Below, in pieces: positions 44,554 to 53,150 of a DNA stretch of 64,000 nt. The notes under the pieces were generated by a model. The model ran no database searches. It was not told the DNA's origin and worked only from the letters and a program-made list of their open reading frames with translations. Source of the stretch: Winogradskyella sp. MH6 (GTDB lineage Bacteria > Bacteroidota > Bacteroidia > Flavobacteriales > Flavobacteriaceae); assembly GCF_022810765.1 (NCBI RefSeq), contig NZ_CP094494.1, positions 558,001-622,000 on the forward strand, in the 5' to 3' direction. Position numbers and translations under genes: made by a program. Each line of letters starts with the position of its first letter. Position 1 is the stretch's first letter.

Positions 44554-45753
44554 ATGCAATTATTAAATACAACACTAAAAAACAACGTATTACAAACCAT
44601 GGCAGAGATTTTAGATCGCGAACGCGACGCTATTATTGCTGCTAATAAAAAAGATTTAGATGCTTTTCAATTAGAAGACCATGCATTATTTCAGCGCCTT
44701 ATAGTCAATCATAAAAAGGTAGATGAGATGATTACCGCTGTTAATACTGTTCGTGAACAAGATGATCCTGTAGGACGCGAAATCTCTAATCTTACTTTGG
44801 CCAATGGGCTCAATGTTGTCAATAGCACAGCACCTTTTGGAACGATTCTTATTATATATGAATCGCGACCAGACGTGACTATTGAAGCCGCAGTACTAGC
44901 CTTTAAAGCTAACAACAAAATTTTACTAAAGGGAGGTAAAGAGGCTTATCACAGTAATGTTATTTTAGAACAATGTTGGCACGAAGCTTTAACGACCCAT
45001 GGTTTGTCTAAAGCATGGATTAAGTTATTGCACCTTAAACGTGAAGAAACCCAAGCCTTTTTAAAAAACCCTTCAGAGCCTTTAGACCTTATCGTACCCA
45101 GAGGAGGAGAACGTCTCATTAATTTTGTAAAAACACATGCCACTTGTGCGGTTTTAGTAAGTGGCAGAGGTAATAATTTTTTGTATGTCTCAGAACATGC
45201 CGATTGGAGCAAGGCCGTTAATGTGATAATTAATTCTAAAACCCATAAAATTTCAGGATGCAATGCCTTAGACAAAGTATTAATTAACAAAAACCTACCT
45301 GAATATCATTTAAAGCTCAAAATGTTACAGCAAAAGCTAGAACAGCATGATGTAGAACTTATCGTAGACCCAAAAGTCTCCAATGTGTTGTCTGAACAAG
45401 AGGTCATTTCAGATACTTCGATATGGAAAGAGGAATTTCTAGCCCTTAAACTACTTATAGGAGAAGTTAACTCATTAGATGAAGCTGTTAATCTTATCAA
45501 CACCCATTCTGGCAAACATTCGGCAGCCATCATAACCGAAAATCAAGATGAAGCGCTTAAGTTTATGCAACAGGTAGATAGTGCAGCCGTTTACCACAAT
45601 GCATCCACACGTTTTACCGATGGAGGACAGATGGGAGTTGGTGCTGAACTCGCCATAAGTACCGATAAGCTTCACCACAGAGGTCCCTTAGGCTTAAACC
45701 AGTTGGTAACCAATAAATATTATGTATTTGGCGATGGTCATGTACGTGTTTAG
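44554..45753 (+). CDS. proA: Glutamate-5-semialdehyde dehydrogenase (gamma-glutamyl phosphate reductase)
   Basis: Second step of proline synthesis: reduces glutamyl 5-phosphate to the semialdehyde with NADPH. 399 residues of aldehyde-dehydrogenase fold. Features: IYESRPDVTIEAA, LKGGKEAYHSN, DLIVPRGGERLI, the catalytic Cys in SGCNALDKVLI, and the C-terminal ASTRFTDGGQMGVGAELAIS and HRGPLGL. Last gene of the operon. Proline may also serve as an osmolyte in a marine cell. Confidence 0.97.
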   Translation: MQLLNTTLKNNVLQTMAEILDRERDAIIAANKKDLDAFQLEDHALFQRLIVNHKKVDEMITAVNTVREQDDPVGREISNLTLANGLNVVNSTAPFGTILIIYESRPDVTIEAAVLAFKANNKILLKGGKEAYHSNVILEQCWHEALTTHGLSKAWIKLLHLKREETQAFLKNPSEPLDLIVPRGGERLINFVKTHATCAVLVSGRGNNFLYVSEHADWSKAVNVIINSKTHKISGCNALDKVLINKNLPEYHLKLKMLQQKLEQHDVELIVDPKVSNVLSEQEVISDTSIWKEEFLALKLLIGEVNSLDEAVNLINTHSGKHSAAIITENQDEALKFMQQVDSAAVYHNASTRFTDGGQMGVGAELAISTDKLHHRGPLGLNQLVTNKYYVFGDGHVRV

Positions 45754-45821
45754 ACCTCTTGAGATTTACTAAACACAACGATAATTTGATTTTTTGATTG
45801 AAAATCGTTATATTTTAGGCT

Positions 45822-46196
45822 ATGATTACACAAGACAAAAATAAATACACAGAAGAATTAAGTCAATCGATTTCCTATCTCGAGAGTTTGGGCTATTCAA
45901 AAATAAAAGCAGATTTAGAAGGCTATGAATCACCAAAATCTTACTTAAAAAAAGGAAGCGAAATTGAAATCACACCAGACATTGTTGCAGAAAAAGAAGG
46001 ACGCAAACACATCTTTGATTTAAGCCTTAAATCTCAAAAACCAAGATTGCTTAAATCCAAATGGCTTTTTCTCAATACTTTGAGCCAATTAAAGTCATAT
46101 AGATTCCGTTTAATAACAACAAAAGGACATTATAAGTTCACCAACGAAACTGTTGACGATATTAACCTCAATACTGTTAAACTCATTAAAATTTAA
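45822..46196 (+). CDS. Small protein of unknown function
   Basis: 124 residues, soluble, Lys-rich. The stretch ITPDIVAEKEGRKHIFDLSLKSQKPRLLKSKWLFLNTL has a layout reminiscent of restriction-endonuclease-like folds (PD, then a beta strand ending xLK), but the acidic residue before the Lys is Ser, so catalysis is doubtful. This is a weak fold guess, not a family call. Own ATG 68 bp after proA; 94 bp before rpoD. Confidence 0.55.
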   Translation: MITQDKNKYTEELSQSISYLESLGYSKIKADLEGYESPKSYLKKGSEIEITPDIVAEKEGRKHIFDLSLKSQKPRLLKSKWLFLNTLSQLKSYRFRLITTKGHYKFTNETVDDINLNTVKLIKI

Positions 46197-46290
46197 TTTT
46201 TTTTATAAACTCTGTAACATTTTAGTGCTTTATTACGTATAATAGAAAGCAACAACGATGTTGTAAATTGCACAAATCATAAAAAAGTAA

Positions 46291-47154
46291 ATGAGACAGC
46301 TTAAAATTACCAAGCAGGTTACCAACAGAGAAACCGCATCATTAGACAAATACCTACAAGAAATTGGTAAAGTCGACTTAATTACAGCAGACGAAGAAGT
46401 AGAATTAGCACAGCGTATTAAAGCTGGCGACCAAGTCGCTTTAGAGAAATTAACAAAAGCTAATTTACGTTTCGTTGTATCTGTGGCAAAACAATACCAA
46501 AACCAAGGTTTAACATTACCAGACTTAATTAACGAAGGTAATTTAGGTTTAATAAAAGCTGCACAGCGTTTTGATGAAACACGTGGATTTAAGTTTATAT
46601 CTTATGCCGTATGGTGGATTCGTCAATCTATTTTACAAGCATTAGCAGAACAATCGCGTATTGTACGTTTACCGTTAAACAAGATTGGTTCTATAAATAA
46701 AATCAATAAGACCTTTGCGTTTTTAGAGCAAAGCCATGAACGTCCTCCATCTGCTGAGGAAATTGCTAAGGAATTAGACATGACGATTAACGATGTTAAG
46801 GAGTCCATGAAAAATTCTGGTCGTCACGTTAGTATGGATGCTCCATTAGTTGAAGGTGAAGATTCTAATTTATACGATGTATTACGCAGTGGAGAATCAC
46901 CAAATCCAGATAAGGATTTATTACACGAATCTCTGAGAACTGAGATTGAGCGTGCTCTTGAGACTTTGACACCTCGTGAAGCCGATGTTATTCGTTTATA
47001 TTTTGGGCTTGGAAATCAACACCCAATGACCTTAGAAGAAATTGGTGAGACTTTTGACTTAACTCGTGAGCGTGTAAGACAAATTAAAGAAAAAGCTATT
47101 CGTAGATTAAAACATACGTCTAGAAGTAAAATATTAAAGACCTATCTAGGTTAA
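46291..47154 (+). CDS. rpoD: Primary sigma factor RpoD (short Bacteroidota type)
   Basis: Housekeeping sigma-70 factor, 287 residues. It lacks region 1.1 and the non-conserved insertion of E. coli RpoD (613 residues), as usual in Bacteroidota. Region 1.2 ([15 protein letters not shown]), region 2 ([46 protein letters not shown]), region 3 and region 4 ([42 protein letters not shown]) are all present. It should recognise the TTG/TAnnTTTG promoters listed here. Confidence 0.97.
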   Translation: MRQLKITKQVTNRETASLDKYLQEIGKVDLITADEEVELAQRIKAGDQVALEKLTKANLRFVVSVAKQYQNQGLTLPDLINEGNLGLIKAAQRFDETRGFKFISYAVWWIRQSILQALAEQSRIVRLPLNKIGSINKINKTFAFLEQSHERPPSAEEIAKELDMTINDVKESMKNSGRHVSMDAPLVEGEDSNLYDVLRSGESPNPDKDLLHESLRTEIERALETLTPREADVIRLYFGLGNQHPMTLEEIGETFDLTRERVRQIKEKAIRRLKHTSRSKILKTYLG

Positions 47155-47231
47155 CTTTTGAAACAGAATACTTTAGCCATAATTATTCAAAATAATTATA
47201 AAAGTATTTAGAGTTAAAATGATATAAAGGT

Positions 47232-47260
47232 TTGATTAGGCTTGGTTTTTTGTATATTTA
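47232..47260 (+). promoter_or_regulatory. Candidate promoter in the rpoD-rpe gap
   Basis: TTG, 18 bp, TATATTTA (last base differs from TAnnTTTG). It would start a short transcript running into the two hairpins downstream. Confidence 0.4.
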
Positions 47261-47283
47261 GGCACCAACCTAACAAAGGTAAC

Positions 47284-47314
47284 AACAGTTACAAAACATA
47301 ACTGTTCGTTTTTT
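47284..47314 (+). terminator. Hairpin with T run downstream of rpoD
   Basis: Perfect 8-bp stem, 7-nt loop and T6; the first plausible transcription stop after rpoD. Confidence 0.6.
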
Positions 47315-47325
47315 GATTGATGAAA

Positions 47326-47358
47326 GAACCCACGGCTGATTACCGTGGGTTCACTTTT
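47326..47358 (+). terminator. Second hairpin downstream of rpoD
   Basis: GC-rich 10-bp perfect stem GAACCCACGG / CCGTGGGTTC with a 7-nt loop and a short T tail. Confidence 0.6.
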
Positions 47359-47520
47359 TACAGAGCCCTTCCCAAAATCCAATCCCAAAGGAAAAGAACT
47401 TTGCTATCTATTATCTTTTTTTGATGAAGCACCTCTGTGTCTTTGCAAAAAACTTTGTTATGAGCGCTTTGAGCTAAAAACAAAAAACTATTACATCAAA
47501 CCATTCTTTTACATTTTGAG

Positions 47521-47528
47521 TACATTTG
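47521..47528 (+). promoter_or_regulatory. Promoter -7 box of rpe
   Basis: TACATTTG, 25 bp before the rpe ATG at 47553; it excludes the in-frame start at 47526, which lies inside the box. Confidence 0.55.
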
Positions 47529-47552
47529 CAAAAACTTATAAACACTGCAAAA

Positions 47553-48221
47553 ATGGCTTCAAAATTAATAGCACCTTCTATGCTTGCCGCAGATTTTGGC
47601 AACTTACAACGCGATACAGAAATGGTAAACAATAGTGAGGCCGATTGGTTTCACATAGACGTTATGGATGGTCATTTTGTACCAAACATTTCTTACGGAA
47701 TGCCTGTAATAGCCGCTATAAAAAAGCATGCTACAAAACCTTTAGACGTTCATTTAATGATAGAAAAACCTGAACGCTATATCGAAGAATTTGCCAAAGT
47801 TGGTGCAGATATTATTACTGTGCATTACGAATCTACCCTACATTTACATAGAACACTACGACAAATAAAAGATGCTGGTTGTAAAGCTGGTGTTGTACTT
47901 AACATTACGACTCCAATTAATGTTTTAGAAGACATCTTGCCAGAATGCTACATGGTGTTATTGATGTCTATTAATCCTGGTTTTGGAGGTCAGAAATTTG
48001 AAGACGTTACCTATCAGAGAATTAAAAAATTACGTAAGCTCATTGATGAGCAAGGTCTAGATACGCGTATTGAAATTGATGGAGGTGTTACCGATAAAAA
48101 CATTAAGGATTTAGTAGAAGCTGGTGCAGACACCTTTGTTGCCGGAAGCCATGTTTTTAAAAGCAGTAGTCCTGTTGAGACTATTAAAAATTTAAAATCT
48201 TTAGCTAATTCTAATTCATAA
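47553..48221 (+). CDS. rpe: Ribulose-phosphate 3-epimerase
   Basis: Interconverts ribulose 5-phosphate and xylulose 5-phosphate in the pentose phosphate pathway. 222 residues from ATG 47553 (MASKLIAPSMLAADFG). TIM-barrel motifs are HIDVMDGHFVPNISYG, DVHLMIEKPERYI, MSINPGFGGQKF, RIEIDGGVT and AGADTFVAGSHVF. A bidirectional terminator follows immediately. Confidence 0.97.
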   Translation: MASKLIAPSMLAADFGNLQRDTEMVNNSEADWFHIDVMDGHFVPNISYGMPVIAAIKKHATKPLDVHLMIEKPERYIEEFAKVGADIITVHYESTLHLHRTLRQIKDAGCKAGVVLNITTPINVLEDILPECYMVLLMSINPGFGGQKFEDVTYQRIKKLRKLIDEQGLDTRIEIDGGVTDKNIKDLVEAGADTFVAGSHVFKSSSPVETIKNLKSLANSNS

Positions 48222-48247
48222 AAAAAGCGCCTTTTCGGCGCTTTTTT
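48221..48247. terminator. Bidirectional terminator, rpe / CBS protein
   Basis: Stem AAAAAAGCGCC / GGCGCTTTTTT with a 5-nt loop. Confidence 0.9.
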
Positions 48248-48249
48248 AT

Positions 48250-48669
48250 TTATAATTGTTTCAAGAGATAATTTATTAAATCTGTTGTTGTAACAATACC
48301 TACAAGATTTCCATCATCTACTACTGGTAAAGCGTGGAATTCTTTTTTTGCCAATATCTTGGCAACGTCTTTTATAGTAGCTGTAGGCGGTACTGTGACC
48401 ACATTTTTAGCCATCACCTGCTCTATTGTAAACATATTATACACCAAAGTATCTACTTCTTCTTCATTATCGTATACGGCATCAGCAAAACTAATGCGTA
48501 ACAGATCAGAATAGCTAAGCATACCTATGATTATTTCACCATTAACCACAGGAATGTGTCTTATTTTATGTCTTTTAAACAGTATCTCGGCAGTCTCTAA
48601 ATCATCATCTCTATTAAGCGCAATGATATTTGTGCTCATTATTTCGGAAATTGGCGGTATATATCCCAT
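48250..48669 (-). CDS. Two-CBS-domain protein
   Basis: 139 residues made of a CBS pair: repeats at about 5-65 (IMSTNIIALNRDDDLETAEILF, HIPVVNGEIIIGMLSYSDLL) and 80-138 (VMAKNVVTVPPTATIKDVAKIL, ALPVVDDGNLVGIVTTTDLI). Such pairs bind adenine nucleotides and regulate partner proteins. No fused catalytic domain or obvious partner gene is present. It sits between rpe and the polysaccharide locus. Confidence 0.92.
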   Translation of the reverse strand: MGYIPPISEIMSTNIIALNRDDDLETAEILFKRHKIRHIPVVNGEIIIGMLSYSDLLRISFADAVYDNEEEVDTLVYNMFTIEQVMAKNVVTVPPTATIKDVAKILAKKEFHALPVVDDGNLVGIVTTTDLINYLLKQL

Positions 48670-48771
48670 GACTATTCGTTTTACAATTCACTATTAAAAG
48701 TAACTTATAAAACCGACAGAAATCATGATAAATATCATGTAAGAAACTGAAACTAAAGCAATCGTTGAATA

Positions 48772-51111
48772 CTAAGTGTTGTCTCCACTACCATAGCCAT
48801 AGCCATAGCCGTAGTTATACCCATAGCCCTGAGATTTATTAGCACCAACACTGTTAATGACATAAGCCATGTTCTTTAGCTTACCGCTTTCTGATAATTC
48901 TTTTGAAAATTTCAACAAATTCTTTTCAGTATAGTTGGCTCTGGCAATATAAATTGTAGCATCAGCCAATTGCGAAATCAACATCGTATCGGTAACCAAT
49001 ATTGTAGGAGCAGTATCAACAACAACGTAATCAAATTCTTCTCTAGCCTCTTCAATTAGTTTCTTAAAGCGTCCGTTAGTTAATAAATGTGCTGGGTTAG
49101 GAGGAATACTTCCTGACAAGATAATACGATGATTAGGGTGCTTTTCAAAACCACTAATTAAAGCGTCTTTCCAATTGTAATCAACATCGTGCAGATAGTT
49201 AGATAAACCAGGTTTTTGTTTATCTTCACTAATATGTGTGTGTATTTGCGGGTTTCTTAAATCGGCACCAATCAGTAACACTTTTTTATTAATACTAGAC
49301 AACGCAAGCGATAAGTTAAGGCTTACATAGGTTTTTCCTTCCCCTTTAATTGTAGAGGTACAATAGATAACCTTGCCCTTTTCACCGTCTTTAACAGGGA
49401 GAATATAATCTACATTTGAGCTTAAAATCCTAAAGGATTCTGCTAATGGTGAACGGTCATTAGGATCATTAAAAATAAGGTCTTTTTTCTTCTTTAAATC
49501 AGGGATTTCGCCAATAACCGGAATTTTGGACGTTAGATCAACAATATCTTCTTTACTATGCAATTTAGTATCTAGCATAAAAATAAGATACAACACTCCA
49601 AAAGGAATGAGTAAACCTGCCAATAATGCGCCGGCATAAACGATAGTTGACTTTGGTGAGATTGGCCTAACACCTGAAAGTGCATTCTCTACAACCTTAA
49701 TTGAAGGTTCTGTTATGGCTAAATTAATTGCGGCTTCTTCTCGTTTTTGAAGTAATAATAAATACAGACTCTCTTTAATTTTCTGCTGACGATCAATAGA
49801 TTTAAACAAGCGTTCTTGTTCTGGGATTTGAGACACTCTGCCTGCCAGTCTTCTATTCTTAGTTTTTAGTTGATTTAGAGACGTTTTTACTTGCTCCGAA
49901 TACGTTTTTAAAGACCTATTGATATTCGATTTTAAATTTTGCACTTCACTAACCGCTAGCTGTACCATTGGGTTGTTCTCACCACCACTACTAACCAATT
50001 TATCTCTATTTATAACTGCAGTATTATATTCTGAAATAAGTGCATTAATACTAACATTTTCTATACCAATATTCGCTGGTAATAAGTCTGATTCAGAATC
50101 ACTTGTTAATGAATTCACTAATAAATTTGAAAGCTCTAATTGGTTTTCTAATGCAAATACTTCTTCTTCAGATTTAGTGCGTTGCTGAAGTCCTAGCTCG
50201 GCATCGGTTCGAATATCGACGATATTATTATCTTCCTTAAATCCTTGCCTGTCAATTTCTATTGAATCTAATTCACCTGCTAAAAACTCAAATCTAGCAT
50301 CTATAAAGTCTATGGTACGTTCAGAAACCAACTGCCTGTCTTTAATGCCATCGTTATCAAAGACCGTCGTTAAGGTATTTAATATGCTCTCGGACAACTC
50401 TTTACTTTCCCCTTTAATGGAGAGCTTTAATATATCACTTTGGTCTCCAATAGCCTCGACTACAATTCTACTTTTTAAGGACAACGTCGCCTCCTTTACT
50501 GTTGTAAAAACAATATTGTAAGCTGTATCTACGATATCACTAAAGGGAATCTGATCCTTTAAGCTTAGATTAAATGGTAATTTGTGGTCGGTTGTATATG
50601 TTGTATGCTCGTTGAAGTTAATGACGTTATCGGTATCTAAGTTACTGACTTGAAACCCCTTATCTGTCACTAAAACCTTATAAGATAATGTTTGAGATAT
50701 GCTATCAGGCAGAATGATTTGATTAAAGCCTAATGGTAACGCTTCTATTTGTTTTGTTTGAATTGTGCCTTCCTCGTAAAACACCGTGTTTAAATTTAAT
50801 TCCCTAACCACTCTCTCCATGATAAGAAATGAACTTATAATTTCTATTTCGTTCTCAAGATTAATATTGGTTCTTTTGAAGACAAATGCAGACGTCGGCA
50901 GCTCTAAACCTTCCGATTCATCCAGGACTTTTATTTTGGAGTGGGTTTCAAAAATACGCGGTGCATATCTTAAATAGATATAAGCACTTAACAAGGCTAC
51001 CACAACAGCAATTACAAACCAAGGCCAATGGCTTACATATTGCCTTATGATTTGCTTTACATCAATTTTATCCTCTTCGCCAAAAAAACTACTATTAAAT
51101 TGATTTTCCAT
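48772..51111 (-). CDS. wzc: Polysaccharide co-polymerase / tyrosine autokinase (Wzc type)
   Basis: Inner-membrane kinase controlling chain length and export of surface polysaccharide. 779 residues: first membrane helix about 35-50, a large periplasmic coiled part, a second helix about 490-510, then a cytosolic BY-kinase domain with Walker A STIKGEGKTYVSLNL, Walker A' LLIGADLRNPQ and Walker B YVVVDTAPT. The C-terminal autophosphorylation cluster is YGYNYGYGYGYGSG, encoded by hexanucleotide repeats at 48790-48829. It lies 3 bp after wza and ends the locus. Confidence 0.95.
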   Translation of the reverse strand: MENQFNSSFFGEEDKIDVKQIIRQYVSHWPWFVIAVVVALLSAYIYLRYAPRIFETHSKIKVLDESEGLELPTSAFVFKRTNINLENEIEIISSFLIMERVVRELNLNTVFYEEGTIQTKQIEALPLGFNQIILPDSISQTLSYKVLVTDKGFQVSNLDTDNVINFNEHTTYTTDHKLPFNLSLKDQIPFSDIVDTAYNIVFTTVKEATLSLKSRIVVEAIGDQSDILKLSIKGESKELSESILNTLTTVFDNDGIKDRQLVSERTIDFIDARFEFLAGELDSIEIDRQGFKEDNNIVDIRTDAELGLQQRTKSEEEVFALENQLELSNLLVNSLTSDSESDLLPANIGIENVSINALISEYNTAVINRDKLVSSGGENNPMVQLAVSEVQNLKSNINRSLKTYSEQVKTSLNQLKTKNRRLAGRVSQIPEQERLFKSIDRQQKIKESLYLLLLQKREEAAINLAITEPSIKVVENALSGVRPISPKSTIVYAGALLAGLLIPFGVLYLIFMLDTKLHSKEDIVDLTSKIPVIGEIPDLKKKKDLIFNDPNDRSPLAESFRILSSNVDYILPVKDGEKGKVIYCTSTIKGEGKTYVSLNLSLALSSINKKVLLIGADLRNPQIHTHISEDKQKPGLSNYLHDVDYNWKDALISGFEKHPNHRIILSGSIPPNPAHLLTNGRFKKLIEEAREEFDYVVVDTAPTILVTDTMLISQLADATIYIARANYTEKNLLKFSKELSESGKLKNMAYVINSVGANKSQGYGYNYGYGYGYGSGDNT
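48790..48829. repeat. Hexanucleotide repeat encoding the Wzc tyrosine cluster
   Basis: On the plus strand the units read CCATAG three times, then CCGTAG, TTATAC and CCATAG. Each encodes Gly-Tyr or a close variant on the minus strand. Confidence 0.75.
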
Positions 51112-51114
51112 ACG

Positions 51115-51876
51115 TTATCTTGTCAATAAAATTGTGACACTAAGGGCTAAGGATGCAATGGTTAGTATCGTCCCTACATTGCCCACAAAACCTGCAGTTT
51201 TAACCTTTGTATCATTAGGGTTTACAATGATATTATCATTGGGTTTTATAAAATAAAACTCGCTGTCCATAAACGATGCGGACGTTAGGTCTATATGAGA
51301 TATTTTACGTACTCCATCCACCTCTCTTGTGATAAGAATGTCCTCGCGTTTGCCATTAATGGTTAAATCACCTGCATAACCTAAGGCTTGTAATATAGTA
51401 ATGTTTTGTTCCGTAAAGCTATAGGTTCCGGGCTTATTCACCTCTCCTAAAATCGTCACTTTGGCATTTATGAGTCTTATATTAACTGTCGGATTGGTTA
51501 AATGACCTCCTGAGGTTAATTGGTTTTTGATTTCCGTTTCTAATTCCTTAGTGGTTTTATTTGCTGTGGATATGTCACCTAAAACAGGAAACTTTATGGT
51601 ATTCTCTGTAGACACCAAATAACCATCTAACTGAAGGACTTGTAAATTTTGGGACTGCACACCTGTAGCTGTAGATTTATTATAAGGTATTGCCGCTTCT
51701 GGCATTGTACTTTCTACGGTTATTTTTAAGATGTCATTAGGTTGAATGTTGGCAGATTCATAGTTGACTTTACTATTATCTTGTTGTATAGCGTCTTGCA
51801 TATAAAGGATGTCCTTTTTTGAAGCACAAGCACTCAAAACCACTAATACCAACAGGCTTAATATTCTTCTTTTCAT
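51115..51876 (-). CDS. wza: Outer-membrane polysaccharide export lipoprotein (Wza type)
   Basis: Forms the outer-membrane channel for capsule or exopolysaccharide export. From ATG 51876: MKRRILSLLVLVVLSAC with lipidated Cys17, 253 residues. The polysaccharide-export domain has LKITVESTMPEA and the SLBB domains VTILGEVNKPGTYSF and INGKREDILITRE. It ends in a hydrophobic helix (VGTILTIASLALSVTILLT) of the kind that crosses the outer membrane in Wza. An in-frame start exists 15 codons upstream, but MKRRI gives a standard lipoprotein signal. Confidence 0.93.
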   Translation of the reverse strand: MKRRILSLLVLVVLSACASKKDILYMQDAIQQDNSKVNYESANIQPNDILKITVESTMPEAAIPYNKSTATGVQSQNLQVLQLDGYLVSTENTIKFPVLGDISTANKTTKELETEIKNQLTSGGHLTNPTVNIRLINAKVTILGEVNKPGTYSFTEQNITILQALGYAGDLTINGKREDILITREVDGVRKISHIDLTSASFMDSEFYFIKPNDNIIVNPNDTKVKTAGFVGNVGTILTIASLALSVTILLTR

Positions 51877-51972
51877 TAAAAACTTATCATTACAAGTACC
51901 GCAAATATAACTGCATTTCAAGGACTAGCAAAAGCAATTGTCATATTATAAAACCTTAGTGCTTTATTAGGC

Positions 51973-53064
51973 TCAATTATTTATGACTTTCTTTATTATA
52001 AATGGCAACATATAAAGGGCAGAACCATAAAGTAATAAATAGATAATTTGTGTGTTAAGATTGAGGTGTAGTAAATTAAACGCAATACCTATGATAACAA
52101 CATTAATACTGCTAATTAAAATCGTAGTCATTAGATGGCTATAACCACTTCTTATAAATCTATGATGTATGTGATTTTTATCAGCTTTAAAAGGACTTGT
52201 CTTATGGATGACCACTCGTATAAAGAACACCCTCAATGTATCTATAAGCGGATAGAACAATAGCGCAAATGCTAGAGCTGGTGATGCTCTAAAGTAAGCT
52301 GAGTCTTCATCTAATTGTGCCATATTTATAAAACTAATCGTAAAAAAGGCAAGTAAAAACCCAACAATCATTGAGCCTGTATCACCCATAAAAAGTTTAT
52401 TCTTCCTTGAGAAATTCATCCTTAGAAACGCTAATAAACACCCACAAAGCGCTATAGCAATTGTTGCTAAACTCAATTCATTAGAATTCACAAAGAGATA
52501 CACAAAGATACCGCTAATACAAAAAGCCACTGTACCAGCCAAGCCATCTACACCATCAATTAAATTATAAGCATTAATAATAAGAATGTACACAAAGAGT
52601 GTAAACCCTACCGATATCCAATAGGGTAGTATATCTATATCTAAAATTTTGGAAAATCCTATGATTCTAGTATTTGTAAAGACAATAAGAAGCCCTGCCG
52701 CAAACAATTGGCCTATGAATTTTTTACCAGCCGAAAGCACTGTTAAATCATCTTTGAGTCCTAAGAAAAAGAGTATTGTTAAGCCCCCCATTACCAAAAG
52801 CAGCACCTTTGTGTTTAAAAATGCTCCTACTATGGTCATTACTACAATGAGCCCTACAAAGATACCTATACCACCAAGTGTAGGTGTTTTATCAGCGTGT
52901 ACACTTCTACTATCAGGTTCATCCATGAGATGTTTTTCTTTGGCTACATATAATATGGTTGGGAATGTCTGGTAGGCCACAAAAAACGCTATTACGAATG
53001 CAGCAATAAGCCAGATGGTTATATTATTTTCAGGAGTAAAATTCTCCAGTAATGTTTCAATCAT
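51973..53064 (-). CDS. wecA: Undecaprenyl-phosphate sugar-1-phosphate transferase (WecA/MraY family)
   Basis: Membrane enzyme that starts lipid-linked glycan assembly by moving a UDP-HexNAc phosphate-sugar to undecaprenyl phosphate. 363 residues with about ten helices and the family motifs DEPDSRSVHADKTPTLGG, NAYNLIDGVDGLAG, FMGDTGSMIVGF and the HIHHR loop typical of WecA-like rather than MraY proteins. With wecB next to it, GlcNAc-1-phosphate is the likely substrate, though not proven. Downstream are wza and wzc. Confidence 0.92.
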   Translation of the reverse strand: MIETLLENFTPENNITIWLIAAFVIAFFVAYQTFPTILYVAKEKHLMDEPDSRSVHADKTPTLGGIGIFVGLIVVMTIVGAFLNTKVLLLVMGGLTILFFLGLKDDLTVLSAGKKFIGQLFAAGLLIVFTNTRIIGFSKILDIDILPYWISVGFTLFVYILIINAYNLIDGVDGLAGTVAFCISGIFVYLFVNSNELSLATIAIALCGCLLAFLRMNFSRKNKLFMGDTGSMIVGFLLAFFTISFINMAQLDEDSAYFRASPALAFALLFYPLIDTLRVFFIRVVIHKTSPFKADKNHIHHRFIRSGYSHLMTTILISSINVVIIGIAFNLLHLNLNTQIIYLLLYGSALYMLPFIIKKVINN

Positions 53065-53150
53065 AAAGGTTGATTTTAAAACATCTTAGGGGATTGGAAA
53101 TATACAAATTTCTATGCGAAGTCTAAGATGTCTATACAAATAAGTCTAAA

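Larger units (their letters stand above)
47265..47358 (+). ncRNA. Candidate short RNA or leader in the rpoD-rpe gap
   Basis: Between the candidate promoter and rpe lie two hairpins. The first is AACAGTTA / TAACTGTT (47284-47306), followed by CGTTTTTT. The second is GAACCCACGG / CCGTGGGTTC (47326-47352), followed by ACTTTTTA. Either could end a transcript of about 50 or 95 nt. They may equally be tandem terminators for rpoD. Nothing else is visible in the 398-bp gap except the rpe -7 box. Confidence 0.35.

Noticed and set aside
44709..45678. Several antisense frames across proA
   Set aside because: They lie opposite well-supported coding sequence and encode no recognisable proteins.
47345..47635. 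96-codon frame upstream of and overlapping rpe
   Set aside because: It overlaps the rpe start in another frame, begins inside a terminator hairpin and has no recognisable protein features.
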